Assembly: GCA_002238945.1 (NCBI GenBank)
Contig: MPNI01000004.1
Span: forward strand, 1 to 64,000
Direction: 5' to 3'
From: Proteobacteria bacterium bin106
Lineage (GTDB): Bacteria > Bdellovibrionota_B > Oligoflexia > Oligoflexales > Bin106
DNA length: 64,000 bases
The position numbers and the translations under genes were made by a program. Positions 42,283 to 51,607 of the stretch are shown one piece after another. Numbering within the stretch: position 1 is the first letter of the stretch; each line of letters starts with the position of its first letter. Under the pieces are notes generated by a model that ran no database searches, was not told the origin of the DNA, and saw only the letters and a program-made list of their open reading frames with translations.

Positions 42283-42483
42283 ATGTATGAATCTTTAAAT
42301 CCTAATATATTTATTTGGCTGGCTTATGGGATAGCTGCGGTGTGTTTATTGGGCTATGGGGTATTTCATCATAGAAGAGGCCGTTTGCTGAAACAGCTGG
42401 CGCACACTAACATAGCTGGCGATACACACAACGATATATACAACGATATATACAACGATATATACAACGATATATACAAATAA
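42283..42483 (+). CDS. ccmD: CcmD-like small heme exporter protein with tandem-repeat tail
   Basis: FIWLAYGIAAVCLLGYGVFHHRRGRLLKQLA between ccmC and ccmE. Confidence 0.75.
   Translation: MYESLNPNIFIWLAYGIAAVCLLGYGVFHHRRGRLLKQLAHTNIAGDTHNDIYNDIYNDIYNDIYK
42431..42478. repeat. 12-bp tandem repeat (acgatatataca) x4 at 3' end of ccmD
   Basis: Encodes (NDIY)x4 immediately before K-stop. Confidence 0.96.
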
Positions 42484-42516
42484 CCATGATCTTTAGCCAC
42501 ACATTATAACAAAGTC

Positions 42517-43029
42517 ATGAATACATCTTTACATACTCAAAGACGTAAACGATCTCCCAGAAGTCGCTTTTCTGTGATACTGGTTATTGCATCTATGGTG
42601 GTGCTTGTTTTGATGGTTTATAATATTGAAGGAAATAGTGTCTATTTTTATACCCCCAAAGAAGCGTATAGCCAAGCTCAAAGCTTGGCTGGAGAGAGAA
42701 TCCGAGTGGGTGGTATGATTGAAGTGGGCTCGGTTAAACATCAAGCTGGCACCTTGCAAGTGAACTTTGTACTCTCTGATCTTGCTACTGCTCAACTTAA
42801 TGTCACCTATTTTGGCGCTCTACCTGATATGTTTAAAGAAGGACAAGGAGTGGTGGTGGAAGGTGTGATTCATCCTCAAACTCAAAGTGTAAATATGCCT
42901 TCTATGGAAGCTGAAAAGCTTATGGTTAAGCATTCTGAGGAATATTCCTTGCCCGATCACCCTCATAGCATTAACAGTGAATTGCTGCAGCAATCTCTCC
43001 TTCAAGACTCTAAGGAAGCATCCTATTAA
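42517..43029 (+). CDS. ccmE: Cytochrome c maturation protein CcmE
   Basis: IRVGGMIEVGSVKH...FVLSDLATAQLNVTYFGALPDMFKEGQGVVVEGVI. Confidence 0.93.
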   Translation: MNTSLHTQRRKRSPRSRFSVILVIASMVVLVLMVYNIEGNSVYFYTPKEAYSQAQSLAGERIRVGGMIEVGSVKHQAGTLQVNFVLSDLATAQLNVTYFGALPDMFKEGQGVVVEGVIHPQTQSVNMPSMEAEKLMVKHSEEYSLPDHPHSINSELLQQSLLQDSKEASY

Positions 43030-43047
43030 AGAAAAGAGAATAGATTT

Positions 43048-43692
43048 ATGTTTGTTGAGCAAAAAACCATCATGAAGCTTCTGGCTTCCTTGGCTGTTAT
43101 TGGCTCATTACTCGCCCTGACCTTTATTTTTCGCGAAGCTTTGAGTCTTGATGCTGGAAGGGGTACGGGGGTTCATTGGAATCAACTTTATGACAAAAAC
43201 AGTGATAAAAAAAGAAAACAAGCTTTTGATTTTGCCCTCACAGTTCTGTCATGGCCTCAGTCTTTGCATGAAGGTAAAGTGCTTTCTTTAGGAAGCTTGA
43301 AAGGTTCAGCGGTGATGATGAATTTTTGGGCTAGCTGGTGCGAAAGCTGTGCTGAAGAGGCTCCATTGCTTGAGCAGGCTTGGCGTAGTTATAAAGATAA
43401 AGGGCTTGTTGTGTTGGGGGTGGTGTCACTTGATGATCCACAGGCAGCGTTAGCCGAAGGTGTGAAAAATGGCAAAACCTATCCATTGGTTTATGATTCT
43501 CGTGGTAGGATAGCAGTGGATTATGGGTTGTTAGGTGTTCCTCAAACGGTTTTTATTGATAGTACAGGCTCCATTGCTCAAGCCCTTGCTCGTCCTTTAG
43601 GTGCTGCAGATATTGTGCGTGGTATTGAAGCTATTTTGCCTTCTTCGAGTGAGGATAAGCCGCAGATTCAACCAACCAAGACATCACTGTAG
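43048..43692 (+). CDS. ccmG: Thiol:disulfide interchange protein CcmG/DsbE
   Basis: MNFWASWCESCAEEAPLLEQAW...YPLVYDSRGRIAVDYGLLGVPQTVFID. Confidence 0.88.
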   Translation: MFVEQKTIMKLLASLAVIGSLLALTFIFREALSLDAGRGTGVHWNQLYDKNSDKKRKQAFDFALTVLSWPQSLHEGKVLSLGSLKGSAVMMNFWASWCESCAEEAPLLEQAWRSYKDKGLVVLGVVSLDDPQAALAEGVKNGKTYPLVYDSRGRIAVDYGLLGVPQTVFIDSTGSIAQALARPLGAADIVRGIEAILPSSSEDKPQIQPTKTSL

Positions 43693-43857
43693 GCTCTTTT
43701 GTCTGCAAGCTTTGGGCTTTCATGAAAGGTTTTTCATACATAGAGGTTTTTATAAAAAGGGCTTTCAGCCAGATATTCCGAAAGGTATGAGTTATCAGGA
43801 CTGATCTTTACCACAGGACAACACGAAAAGATATAAGGTGTAAAGGAGAGTAGAGCC

Positions 43858-44013
43858 ATGTTTAGCAAAGAAGATTTTTCTCTAAAAAATACAGATGATA
43901 TTGGTGCCTTTATTTTTATTCTACCTTTTGTGCTTTTGATTGCTCCTTTTTTAGTTCTTGCGTATCACATTGGCTTGATTCTCGATATTACAGATACTCT
44001 TGATAAGCCCTAG
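43858..44013 (+). CDS. Small (51 aa) predicted membrane protein
   Basis: aaggagag RBS; MFSKEDFSLKNTDDIGAFIFILPFVLLIAPFLVLAYHIGLILDITDTLDKP; below the ORF-track length cut-off. Confidence 0.45.
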   Translation: MFSKEDFSLKNTDDIGAFIFILPFVLLIAPFLVLAYHIGLILDITDTLDKP

Positions 44014-44058
44014 TTGGTTATTGCGCTCTTGTCTCTATGGTTGTTGTTATGTTGCCTT

Positions 44059-44106
44059 GTTAGGGTTCTCGTTAGGACTCTCGTTAGGACTCTCGTTAGT
44101 ACTATA
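44059..44106. repeat. 12-bp tandem repeat (gttaggactctc), about 3-4 copies upstream of trmB
   Basis: gttagggttctc, gttaggactctc x2, gttagtactata. Confidence 0.85.
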
Positions 44107-44152
44107 GCTGTGTTGATGTTTTGCTACGATACTTACCATGATCCATACATGA

Positions 44153-44875
44153 TTGCTCATGCCGCCACTGCGTTCTTACATTGATCCTTTCCAAGATGTG
44201 CCTTCTGGCTTTGACAGCACGTTTAATCCTTATTTGGAAAAAGTCAAAGAAGATGCTAAAGCATCCGTTCCACGGGTGTTGTATGGACCTTATTTACGTG
44301 GAAAAAAGTCTCATTGGCTTGACTGGTTTCATCACAGTCGATCTATGTTGCCAACAGCTCAAGGCAAACTGATTGTAGAGATAGGGAGTCATGATGGTGC
44401 AGTGATGTGCTCTCTTGCTGCCAAATCGCCTCATCATTGTTTTGTGGGCCTTGACATCACTTTAAAACGTGTTCATAAAGCAGCGATGCTGGCTAAAGAG
44501 CAAGGGCTGGCTAATGTGGCCTTTGCTTACGCCAATGCGCGAGCAATGAGTCATTTGTTTGCCGCGGAGGAGATTCATAGTATTTTGATATTTTTCCCAG
44601 ATCCTTGGCAAAAAAAGATGCGTCAACGTAAACATCGTCTCTTGGACGCCTCTTTTTGTAAGGTTTTGTATGGGTTGCTTCAGCCAAAAGGATCCTTATG
44701 GTTTAAGACAGATGCGCAGGAATATTTTTTGAGCAGTGATGATCTTTTTAAAAAAGTTGGATTTATAACCGAGACCCATAATAAGAACCTGAGTGGTGAT
44801 TGTATATCAACGTTTGAAAAACGTTTTCGTGCCCAAAACAAGAAGATATTCCAGCAACACTACCAAAAACTTTAA
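44153..44875 (+). CDS. trmB: tRNA (guanine-N7-)-methyltransferase
   Basis: LIVEIGSHDGAVMCSLAAKSPHHCFVGLDI, FFPDPWQKKMRQRKHRL; start may be ATG 44159. Confidence 0.88.
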   Translation: MLMPPLRSYIDPFQDVPSGFDSTFNPYLEKVKEDAKASVPRVLYGPYLRGKKSHWLDWFHHSRSMLPTAQGKLIVEIGSHDGAVMCSLAAKSPHHCFVGLDITLKRVHKAAMLAKEQGLANVAFAYANARAMSHLFAAEEIHSILIFFPDPWQKKMRQRKHRLLDASFCKVLYGLLQPKGSLWFKTDAQEYFLSSDDLFKKVGFITETHNKNLSGDCISTFEKRFRAQNKKIFQQHYQKL

Positions 44876-45071
44876 GTAATGATTTGCATAGGCGTGATTT
44901 TATCTTTATAGTAGTTTCCACCAGTGCCTTATAGATTCTGTCTCAATAACAAGGATACAGCATACACATTGAGGTTAATTAGAGAAAGTACAGAATAGAT
45001 GAGAATAGAGAATAGAGAAGATAACAGCTTTGATCTAGCCACTTACAGGGAAAAAACGTAAAACGTAGCTA

Positions 45072-45965
45072 ATGGACGAACCCACACCAGAACCTTTGCC
45101 GTCTTTTACGGCAGGGACAATACCTCACACACCCTCCCTGGGTGTTGATATTCAAACCCAGCCAATCAGGGTGGGTGTATCGTATGCATTTCAAACAGAT
45201 GAGATAGATGCGCCCAGTAGCGAGCATCTAAGCACAGCAGCCCAGTGTTTAGCAGTAGAAGCATCTGTATCTCATGAAGGGGGCCAAAAGAAACCTCTTA
45301 CGGTGCTGGATGTGTCTTCTGAAAATGATGATTCTGCTTCAGTATCTGGTACAGCTTGTACAGATAATAAGCTACTACAGGGTGTTATAAAGCCAGAGTG
45401 TATCAGCACTTGCGGTGATCTTCGTTACGTCAAAAACTCTATTTGCTATCATTTGAATAGCTCTGTACTTCATCGTTTTTTAGACATACTTTTAGAGCGT
45501 TTTCATCTTAAAGGCTATGGAGTGAGTCTGAGCTTTGTGGACGTTTCAACTATGAGGGAATTGTGTCAAGAGTATTTATCGAAAAATGCTCCCACAGATA
45601 TTCTGTCATTTCCGCAACTTAGCTTTGTTGAGCCGATTTCTTCTTCAGCCTTTCCAAATCATTCCACAGACCATCATATAGATGCTCAAGCCACTCCTCA
45701 TCATCATCTTGGTGATATTGTGGTATGTCTTGCTGAGATAGAAGATATGGGCATTGTTTCTGATAAAATGACTGAGTATTCACTGGCTTATAATGTTCTC
45801 TTTATCATCACTCATGGTTTTCTCCATCTTGGTGGCCATGATCATATTCCGGGTGAAACCAGTGAAGTTATGATGAAGCGCTATGAACGTGAGACGATGG
45901 ATTATCTGAGTGAGGAGGAAAGCCGCATTATTGAACATCTATTTGATAGACAGCAGAGGATTTGA
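45072..45965 (+). CDS. ybeY: rRNA maturation endoribonuclease YbeY with long N-terminal extension
   Basis: NAPTDILSFPQ...HLGDIVVCLAEI...FIITHGFLHLGGHDH. Confidence 0.88.
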   Translation: MDEPTPEPLPSFTAGTIPHTPSLGVDIQTQPIRVGVSYAFQTDEIDAPSSEHLSTAAQCLAVEASVSHEGGQKKPLTVLDVSSENDDSASVSGTACTDNKLLQGVIKPECISTCGDLRYVKNSICYHLNSSVLHRFLDILLERFHLKGYGVSLSFVDVSTMRELCQEYLSKNAPTDILSFPQLSFVEPISSSAFPNHSTDHHIDAQATPHHHLGDIVVCLAEIEDMGIVSDKMTEYSLAYNVLFIITHGFLHLGGHDHIPGETSEVMMKRYERETMDYLSEEESRIIEHLFDRQQRI

Positions 45966-47365
45966 TGGACGTTCTTTCATATACAGATGTCCTTGGCTTT
46001 ACTATCATTTTTCTTTGCCTTCTTCTTGCCAGCTTTTTTTCTTGTGCCGAGACAGCAGTAACCTCATTAGATCCTCTTAAAGTGAAGCATATTCTGGCTT
46101 CACGAGGAGAGCGTGCTCGTCATCTTCAGCTATGGGCTGATTATCCTGAGCGTGTTCTTGCCACGGTGTTGATCTATAACAATGTGGTGAATATTTTAGC
46201 TTCATCTATGGCCACTACCATGGCTTTGCGTCACTTTCAAAGTCAGGCGGTGGGTATTGCCACAGGAGTGATGACGCTGTTGATATTGGTGTTTGGAGAG
46301 ATTATTCCTAAGAGTTTTGCTAAAACCCATGCAGAGCCAGTGGCTATGGTAACCATGAGGGTTATTTCGGTGGTGTATTGGGTTTCTTCTCCTGTGGTGC
46401 GGGTGTTTTCAGGGTTAGCTCATTGGGTGATTACATTCTTTTCAAAAGTGGATAGATCCAGTAGTCATGATATTACCGAAGAACAGCTTGAATTTATGGT
46501 CAATGAGGGGCATCGTACAGGAGTGATCAAAGATATGAAACGCGATATCATTGAAGGCGCTTTTGACTTTGATGAAACCCGTGTTAAAGAAATTTTAACT
46601 CCTCGCACGTTACTGAAGTGTCTTCCTGATGATGCTACCTATGATGATGCACTGGCTTTATCGGTAGAAAGTGGTCATTCACGTATTCCCATTTTTCATG
46701 ACAAACTCGATCAAATTGTGGGTATTGTGTTGATAAAAGACCTTATCACTATGGGTATGGGTGAGCCATCACAGCAGCGTGCCCATCTCAAAGTCAAAGA
46801 TGTTATGCGTCCTCCTTTTTTTGCCCCAGAATCTAAAACGATCATGCGATTATTCGTGGATCTTAAACGCACTAAAAATCATATGGCTATTATCATTGAT
46901 GAATACGGTGGAACAGCAGGTATTGTGACTATGGAAGACATTCTTGAAGAAATCGTAGGAGAGATTCAAGATGAGCACGATGAAGAGGATCCTCAATTTC
47001 TTAAGGTAGAAGAAGGAATTTACGAAGTGGACGGCGCTGCTGACCTCAAGGATTTCCAGGAATTTTTCCAATTGGAGCCATTTGATCATGATGCAGATAC
47101 TGTGGGAGGATGGATCATTGATCGTTATGGTGAGATGCCTAAAATTGATCAAAAGATCGCATTCAACAACTTAAAAATGCGTATCATTGATGTTCAGCAA
47201 CATCGCATCAAACGTGTTCGTGTGAGAAAACAATCGGATGTACCGACAGCACCTGGCAGCAAAAAAGACATCCAGTCACAAACCTTGTCTCATGTTAGCA
47301 CTCAATCTGAGCACCAGCCTGTGAATGTGTCAGCTGAAGCACAGAAAAATCACTCAACTCTTTGA
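45965..47365 (+). CDS. CNNM/CorC-type transporter with CBS domains (hemolysin-related)
   Basis: DUF21-like TM region, paired CBS (VKEILTPRTLLKCLP...GHSRIPIFHDKLDQIVGIVLIKDL), IIDEYGGTAGIVTMEDILEEIVGEIQDEHDEE. Confidence 0.92.
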   Translation: MDVLSYTDVLGFTIIFLCLLLASFFSCAETAVTSLDPLKVKHILASRGERARHLQLWADYPERVLATVLIYNNVVNILASSMATTMALRHFQSQAVGIATGVMTLLILVFGEIIPKSFAKTHAEPVAMVTMRVISVVYWVSSPVVRVFSGLAHWVITFFSKVDRSSSHDITEEQLEFMVNEGHRTGVIKDMKRDIIEGAFDFDETRVKEILTPRTLLKCLPDDATYDDALALSVESGHSRIPIFHDKLDQIVGIVLIKDLITMGMGEPSQQRAHLKVKDVMRPPFFAPESKTIMRLFVDLKRTKNHMAIIIDEYGGTAGIVTMEDILEEIVGEIQDEHDEEDPQFLKVEEGIYEVDGAADLKDFQEFFQLEPFDHDADTVGGWIIDRYGEMPKIDQKIAFNNLKMRIIDVQQHRIKRVRVRKQSDVPTAPGSKKDIQSQTLSHVSTQSEHQPVNVSAEAQKNHSTL

Positions 47366-47510
47366 TTACAGTTGAGCCATGCAAGGTCCTCTGTTAGGCT
47401 GTGATGATATGATCTTGATCAGCGGTGTGTTATAGATAACGTATACAGCTCTATGTATATCTCTTAGGTGTGTCTATAGCTATAGAGAGAGTTCCCACAG
47501 GAGACGGCAG

Positions 47511-48677
47511 ATGAATGTGCTCATAAATAAACTTATGAATAACAAACTTATGAATAAGGGAGGAGGTCCTGATCAATTTATCAAAGATCTCAATGATTTG
47601 ATTAACAAAATAAGTACAGGAAAATCAGGTAAAAAAGGCGGTTCCTCTTCTGGTGGTCCTTCCTTTACTCCTAACTCCGGTTTACGTCCTTTGCTTATTT
47701 TTATGGGAGTTTTGCTTGCTGTTGTGAGCCTTTTTAATTCTTTTTATACCATAGATGTATCAGAAGAAGGGGTGGTTACACGTTTTGGACGTTACAGTCG
47801 TACAGTGTTGCCAGGGCTTCATTTTAAGATCCCATTTACTGTGGAAAATGTGACGCGAGTGAAATCCAAGATCGTTCATCAAGAAGAGTTTGGTTTTCGG
47901 ACGCAATCTCGTCCTTCGCGAGGTCGGGTGTATTCTAAGGATATTCTTGATGCTGAATCGTTGATGCTTACCGGTGATCTCAATGTGGCAGATGTTGAGT
48001 GGATCCTTCAATACCGTATTGTGGATTCATGGAAATATCTTTATAAAGCGCGTGATGTGGAAACCAATATTAGAGATGTCTCTATTTCTATTATGCGACG
48101 TGTGGTAGGGGATAAGTTAGTGAATGATGTCCTGACCACAGGACGGGTAGAGATTGCTGATGAGGCTAAAGTCCTCACTCAAGAAGTGTTGGATCATTAT
48201 GACATGGGTATTAAGGTGGTGAGGATCAATTTACAAGATGTCAATCCACCGGATCCTGTGAAAGGTGCGTTTAATGAAGTGAATGCAGCCAAACAGGAAC
48301 AAGAACAAACCATTAATCAAGCTGAGCAAGAATACAATCGTCGTATTCCTGAAGCCCAAGGAAAAGCCGAACAAACCATTCGAGATGCTGAAGCTTTTGC
48401 TGTGCATTTGATCAATCATGCTAAAGGGGATTCCGCAAAATTTAATCAGATTTATGCAGAATATGTTAAAGCGCCTGATATTACAAAAAAACGGGTTTAC
48501 TTACAAACCATGCGAGAGATTTTTCGTAACCATCAAGGCTTAACGATTATTGATGAAGATGCCAAAGGTATTTTACCTGTTTATGGGCCATTAAACTCAG
48601 AGTTATTGGCTCCTGCAGCTAATAAAGCCAGTGACTCCTTATCTTCTTTGAATAACACAGGAGAGCCTTCACCATGA
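47511..48677 (+). CDS. hflK: FtsH protease modulator HflK
   Basis: YTIDVSEEGVVTRFGRYSRTVLPGLHFKIPFTVENVTRV, YNRRIPEAQGKAEQTIRDAEAFA. Confidence 0.93.
   Translation: MNVLINKLMNNKLMNKGGGPDQFIKDLNDLINKISTGKSGKKGGSSSGGPSFTPNSGLRPLLIFMGVLLAVVSLFNSFYTIDVSEEGVVTRFGRYSRTVLPGLHFKIPFTVENVTRVKSKIVHQEEFGFRTQSRPSRGRVYSKDILDAESLMLTGDLNVADVEWILQYRIVDSWKYLYKARDVETNIRDVSISIMRRVVGDKLVNDVLTTGRVEIADEAKVLTQEVLDHYDMGIKVVRINLQDVNPPDPVKGAFNEVNAAKQEQEQTINQAEQEYNRRIPEAQGKAEQTIRDAEAFAVHLINHAKGDSAKFNQIYAEYVKAPDITKKRVYLQTMREIFRNHQGLTIIDEDAKGILPVYGPLNSELLAPAANKASDSLSSLNNTGEPSP
47528..47557. repeat. 15-bp tandem repeat (aaacttatgaataac/g) x2 at 5' end of hflK
   Basis: Encodes NKLMNNKLMNK. Confidence 0.85.
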
Positions 48678-49681
48678 AAAGTCAATTGATCACTACTTTG
48701 GTTGGTCTTGCCCTTGTGGCTGGTTATAGTTCTGTTTATACCGTCCAAGAGGGGCGTCAAGCTTTTATCACGGAATTTGGTAAAATTCGTGGTAAACCGG
48801 TTACAGAAGCGGGATTGCATTTCAAGGTACCGTTTATTCAAGATGTGCGCACTTTTGATAAACGTATTTTGCAATGGGATGGAGATGCTGAGCAAATCCC
48901 CACGAAAGATAAAAAGTATATTTGGGTGGATACAACAGCGAGATGGCGTATTAAGGATGTGATTCGTTTTGCTCAAACGGTTCAAAATGAGCGTACAGCG
49001 GCTAATCGTCTCGATGGTATTCTTGATGGTGTCACCCGTGATACGATTTCAAGCTATAACTTGGTGGAAACAGTTAGAAATTCTAATCTGATTCTTGAAA
49101 AAATAGATGGACTCAAATCCTCTACGACAGATTCTGAGGGTAATGAAAACACCAATCAACGCCTCGATAACACGCATCGTGCTGAAGCTTCAGAGGTTAG
49201 TGATGATATCACCGGAGAAATAGAAGAAATCACCACAGGTCGAGAAGAACTGACCAAGCAGATCATCTCCAGTGCTCGTAGTGCTTTGGAAGATATTGGC
49301 ATTGAGCTGCTAGATGTTCAATTAAGGCGTGTATCTTATGAGGAGTCTGTGGAACAAAAAGTTTACGAACGTATGATTACGGAACGACAAAAAATTGCTT
49401 CACGTATCCGCTCTTTTGGTAAGGGAGAGGCAGCTAAAATATCAGGTCGACTCAATCTTCGTCTCAAAGAAATTGAATCAGAAGCTTATCGCAAGGCTCA
49501 GGAGCTTAAAGGGGAAGCAGACGCTGTTGCTATCAAAACCTACGCTGAAGCTTTTTCTAAAGATCCAGATTTTTATGAATTTATTGAAACTCTTGATTCA
49601 TATAAAGATACTCTCAAGCAAGGATCTCGCTTTATACTTTCTAGTGATGCGCGTTATCTTAAAGCCCTAGAAGGACCATAA
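48674..49681 (+). CDS. hflC: FtsH protease modulator HflC
   Basis: YTVQEGRQAFITEFGKI...GLHFKVPFIQDVRTFDKRIL...FSKDPDFYEFIETLDSYKDTL; ATGA overlap with hflK. Confidence 0.93.
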   Translation: MKSQLITTLVGLALVAGYSSVYTVQEGRQAFITEFGKIRGKPVTEAGLHFKVPFIQDVRTFDKRILQWDGDAEQIPTKDKKYIWVDTTARWRIKDVIRFAQTVQNERTAANRLDGILDGVTRDTISSYNLVETVRNSNLILEKIDGLKSSTTDSEGNENTNQRLDNTHRAEASEVSDDITGEIEEITTGREELTKQIISSARSALEDIGIELLDVQLRRVSYEESVEQKVYERMITERQKIASRIRSFGKGEAAKISGRLNLRLKEIESEAYRKAQELKGEADAVAIKTYAEAFSKDPDFYEFIETLDSYKDTLKQGSRFILSSDARYLKALEGP

Positions 49682-49823
49682 AGAGAAGGACTATAAAGTT
49701 TATTTCAGCACATTCTTTATTTTTCTAGTCACATTTATGTGAATCGGGTCAGTTTGTTCATCTCATAGTTTTGCCTATTTTTTAATAGATATTAAAAAAG
49801 AATATAAATGAGGTGCGTTACCA

Positions 49824-50945
49824 TTATTCTTCAGCGTGTAGAGCTTCAACAAATACTTTAAAAAATCTTTTCATGATGTAGTAGTCATCTTGTCTGATTT
49901 CTTCTAAATCAGCGTGAGGTTTTCTATAGTTCATAGAGGAGGATACGTGGTGTCTCCCATCAGAAAATGAATTATAGAGGGTTCTTTGCACATGATTATC
50001 ATAATAGCTAGTGCGAGTTCCATGGTGGTAGGGTGTTCGGTTGTTGCTCCGCTCTTTGAGTACTTGACTCGGAAGAGTGTTTTCAAATACCTCGTAGTTA
50101 GCAAATTTAGCAAAAGCTCGAACTCCGTGGTTGTTTAGTTTAAAAACAGTAGTTTTAAGTGGAGGTTCTTTATTTACGTAAAATGTTACTTGAATAGTAG
50201 AGGGATCTGCTTTTGTTGCAGCCTCTTGTAATATTTTTTCTAATTTTCCACCTTTTGATAAATCAGGGTGAGAAATATGTAGATAATCCAGATGTTCACT
50301 GCTCATATTTAGGGTTAATCCTTCTTTTAGTTTCCAAGACCAGCCCCAAACCTGTGGTTTACCACCACCTGATGGAGAGTCTACACTATACGTAACATAA
50401 AGAGACACAGATGTATATTTAGCAGAACAATATTTTAAATCTCCAAAACGATATCCATTAATTTGAAAATATCTACGGTCATTATTGTCACTATAAGAAG
50501 AGTCTTGGTATCCACTAAAATTGCGGCTATTAGTATCAGTGTAATCTTTAATACACTCTTGGCTCTTATAATACGGTGTTACTGCTGATATAACGCTTTC
50601 TTTGTTTTCGGCTTTTTTTTCTAAATCCTCCTCATCTTCGGGCCCTGTTGCTATACCGATTACTACAGTGCTAAGGAGATCAAGGATACCTCCGCTAAAC
50701 ATCTGAAATTTTGGTGAGGTATTGCTTACTTGAGGACTACTAAGAGAGGCAAGACGTTCTATGTCTTGCTTTATTAAGTCGTCCACTTCATCAGATGAAG
50801 AAACATCTGATTGTTGGCGTTGCATCGCTGTATCTTTGTTGCAACTCATAAAAAACAAGCTAGCAAAAATGAGATAAGTAATGGTGTTTAATATAGGTTC
50901 TGATAAAAATGTGTTTTTTCTATCTTTGGTTCTTGCAGAAATCAT
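49824..50945 (-). CDS. Predicted lipoprotein, family C paralog 1
   Basis: NTITYLIFASLFFMSCNKD lipobox; C-terminal YYIMKRFFKVFVEALHAEE. Confidence 0.68.
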   Translation of the reverse strand: MISARTKDRKNTFLSEPILNTITYLIFASLFFMSCNKDTAMQRQQSDVSSSDEVDDLIKQDIERLASLSSPQVSNTSPKFQMFSGGILDLLSTVVIGIATGPEDEEDLEKKAENKESVISAVTPYYKSQECIKDYTDTNSRNFSGYQDSSYSDNNDRRYFQINGYRFGDLKYCSAKYTSVSLYVTYSVDSPSGGGKPQVWGWSWKLKEGLTLNMSSEHLDYLHISHPDLSKGGKLEKILQEAATKADPSTIQVTFYVNKEPPLKTTVFKLNNHGVRAFAKFANYEVFENTLPSQVLKERSNNRTPYHHGTRTSYYDNHVQRTLYNSFSDGRHHVSSSMNYRKPHADLEEIRQDDYYIMKRFFKVFVEALHAEE

Positions 50946-51105
50946 TATTACTCCTCGTGCAATGCCATTGCGGTTAGCTTATTTACTCCGCTCTCTTTAT
51001 GAAAAGATCTTTTCATAAAGAGAGCGGAGCTTCTTTTTGCGAGAATAAAAAAATTCTTTGTAAAATAGCATAGGAAGTAAAATCTACACATAAAATTCAC
51101 CAAAA

Positions 51106-51235
51106 AATTACAGTATTCCAGCAAGTTATAACCCTTATCGGCAGGAGCTTGTTCTTGCTTTAGTAATCATCGATTTTTCTTAAAAGAAAGCCGTTTTTTA
51201 AGGATGCTGATGTGCTATTGGAGTTTGGCTTGCAC
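51106..51235. repeat. Family C inter-paralog repeat block, copy 1
   Basis: agcaagttataacccttatcggcaggagcttgttcttgctttag...gccgttttttaaggatgctgatgtgctatt; also at about 52970-53075 and 55235-55350. Confidence 0.8.
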
Positions 51236-51344
51236 ACACGTTAAACTTAGTGGAGTTTATAGCTGGTGCATATTTAGCTTAATATTTGCTATATGTTAGA
51301 AAGTAAGATTGAACTAGGGCATAAGTATATAAAGTAATGTGCAA

Positions 51345-51420
51345 TGTATTTGCTACTTTCGACATTGTTTTCTCGGATATCTTTATGGTAGCATTGAAAT
51401 TGTGATCTAATAGAAGGATG
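51345..51420 (-). pseudogene. Remnant of the 3' end of the 55482-56666 lipoprotein gene
   Basis: tgctactttcgacattgttttctcggatatcttt matches tgctgctttcgacattgttttctcggatctcttt at 55489-55522. Confidence 0.65.
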
Positions 51421-51607
51421 TTGTTTTTTCATTTCTTCTCTTAAGCCCTATATGCTCCTTTCTCAATAGTTATTAAAGAAATGCATATAAGGCTCAAAGA
51501 AGTGCTGCAATTACTCAACTAAGTTTTTTACTAAAAGTTATATCACAGATGGGCGTTCTGGACGGTTAGATAAACAATATGTCATATGAAATAACTTAAT
51601 CTTGCTA

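Noticed and set aside
42431-42478. Possible CRISPR array
   Set aside because: Perfect head-to-tail 12-bp units without spacers and in frame with ccmD; no cas genes anywhere in the window.
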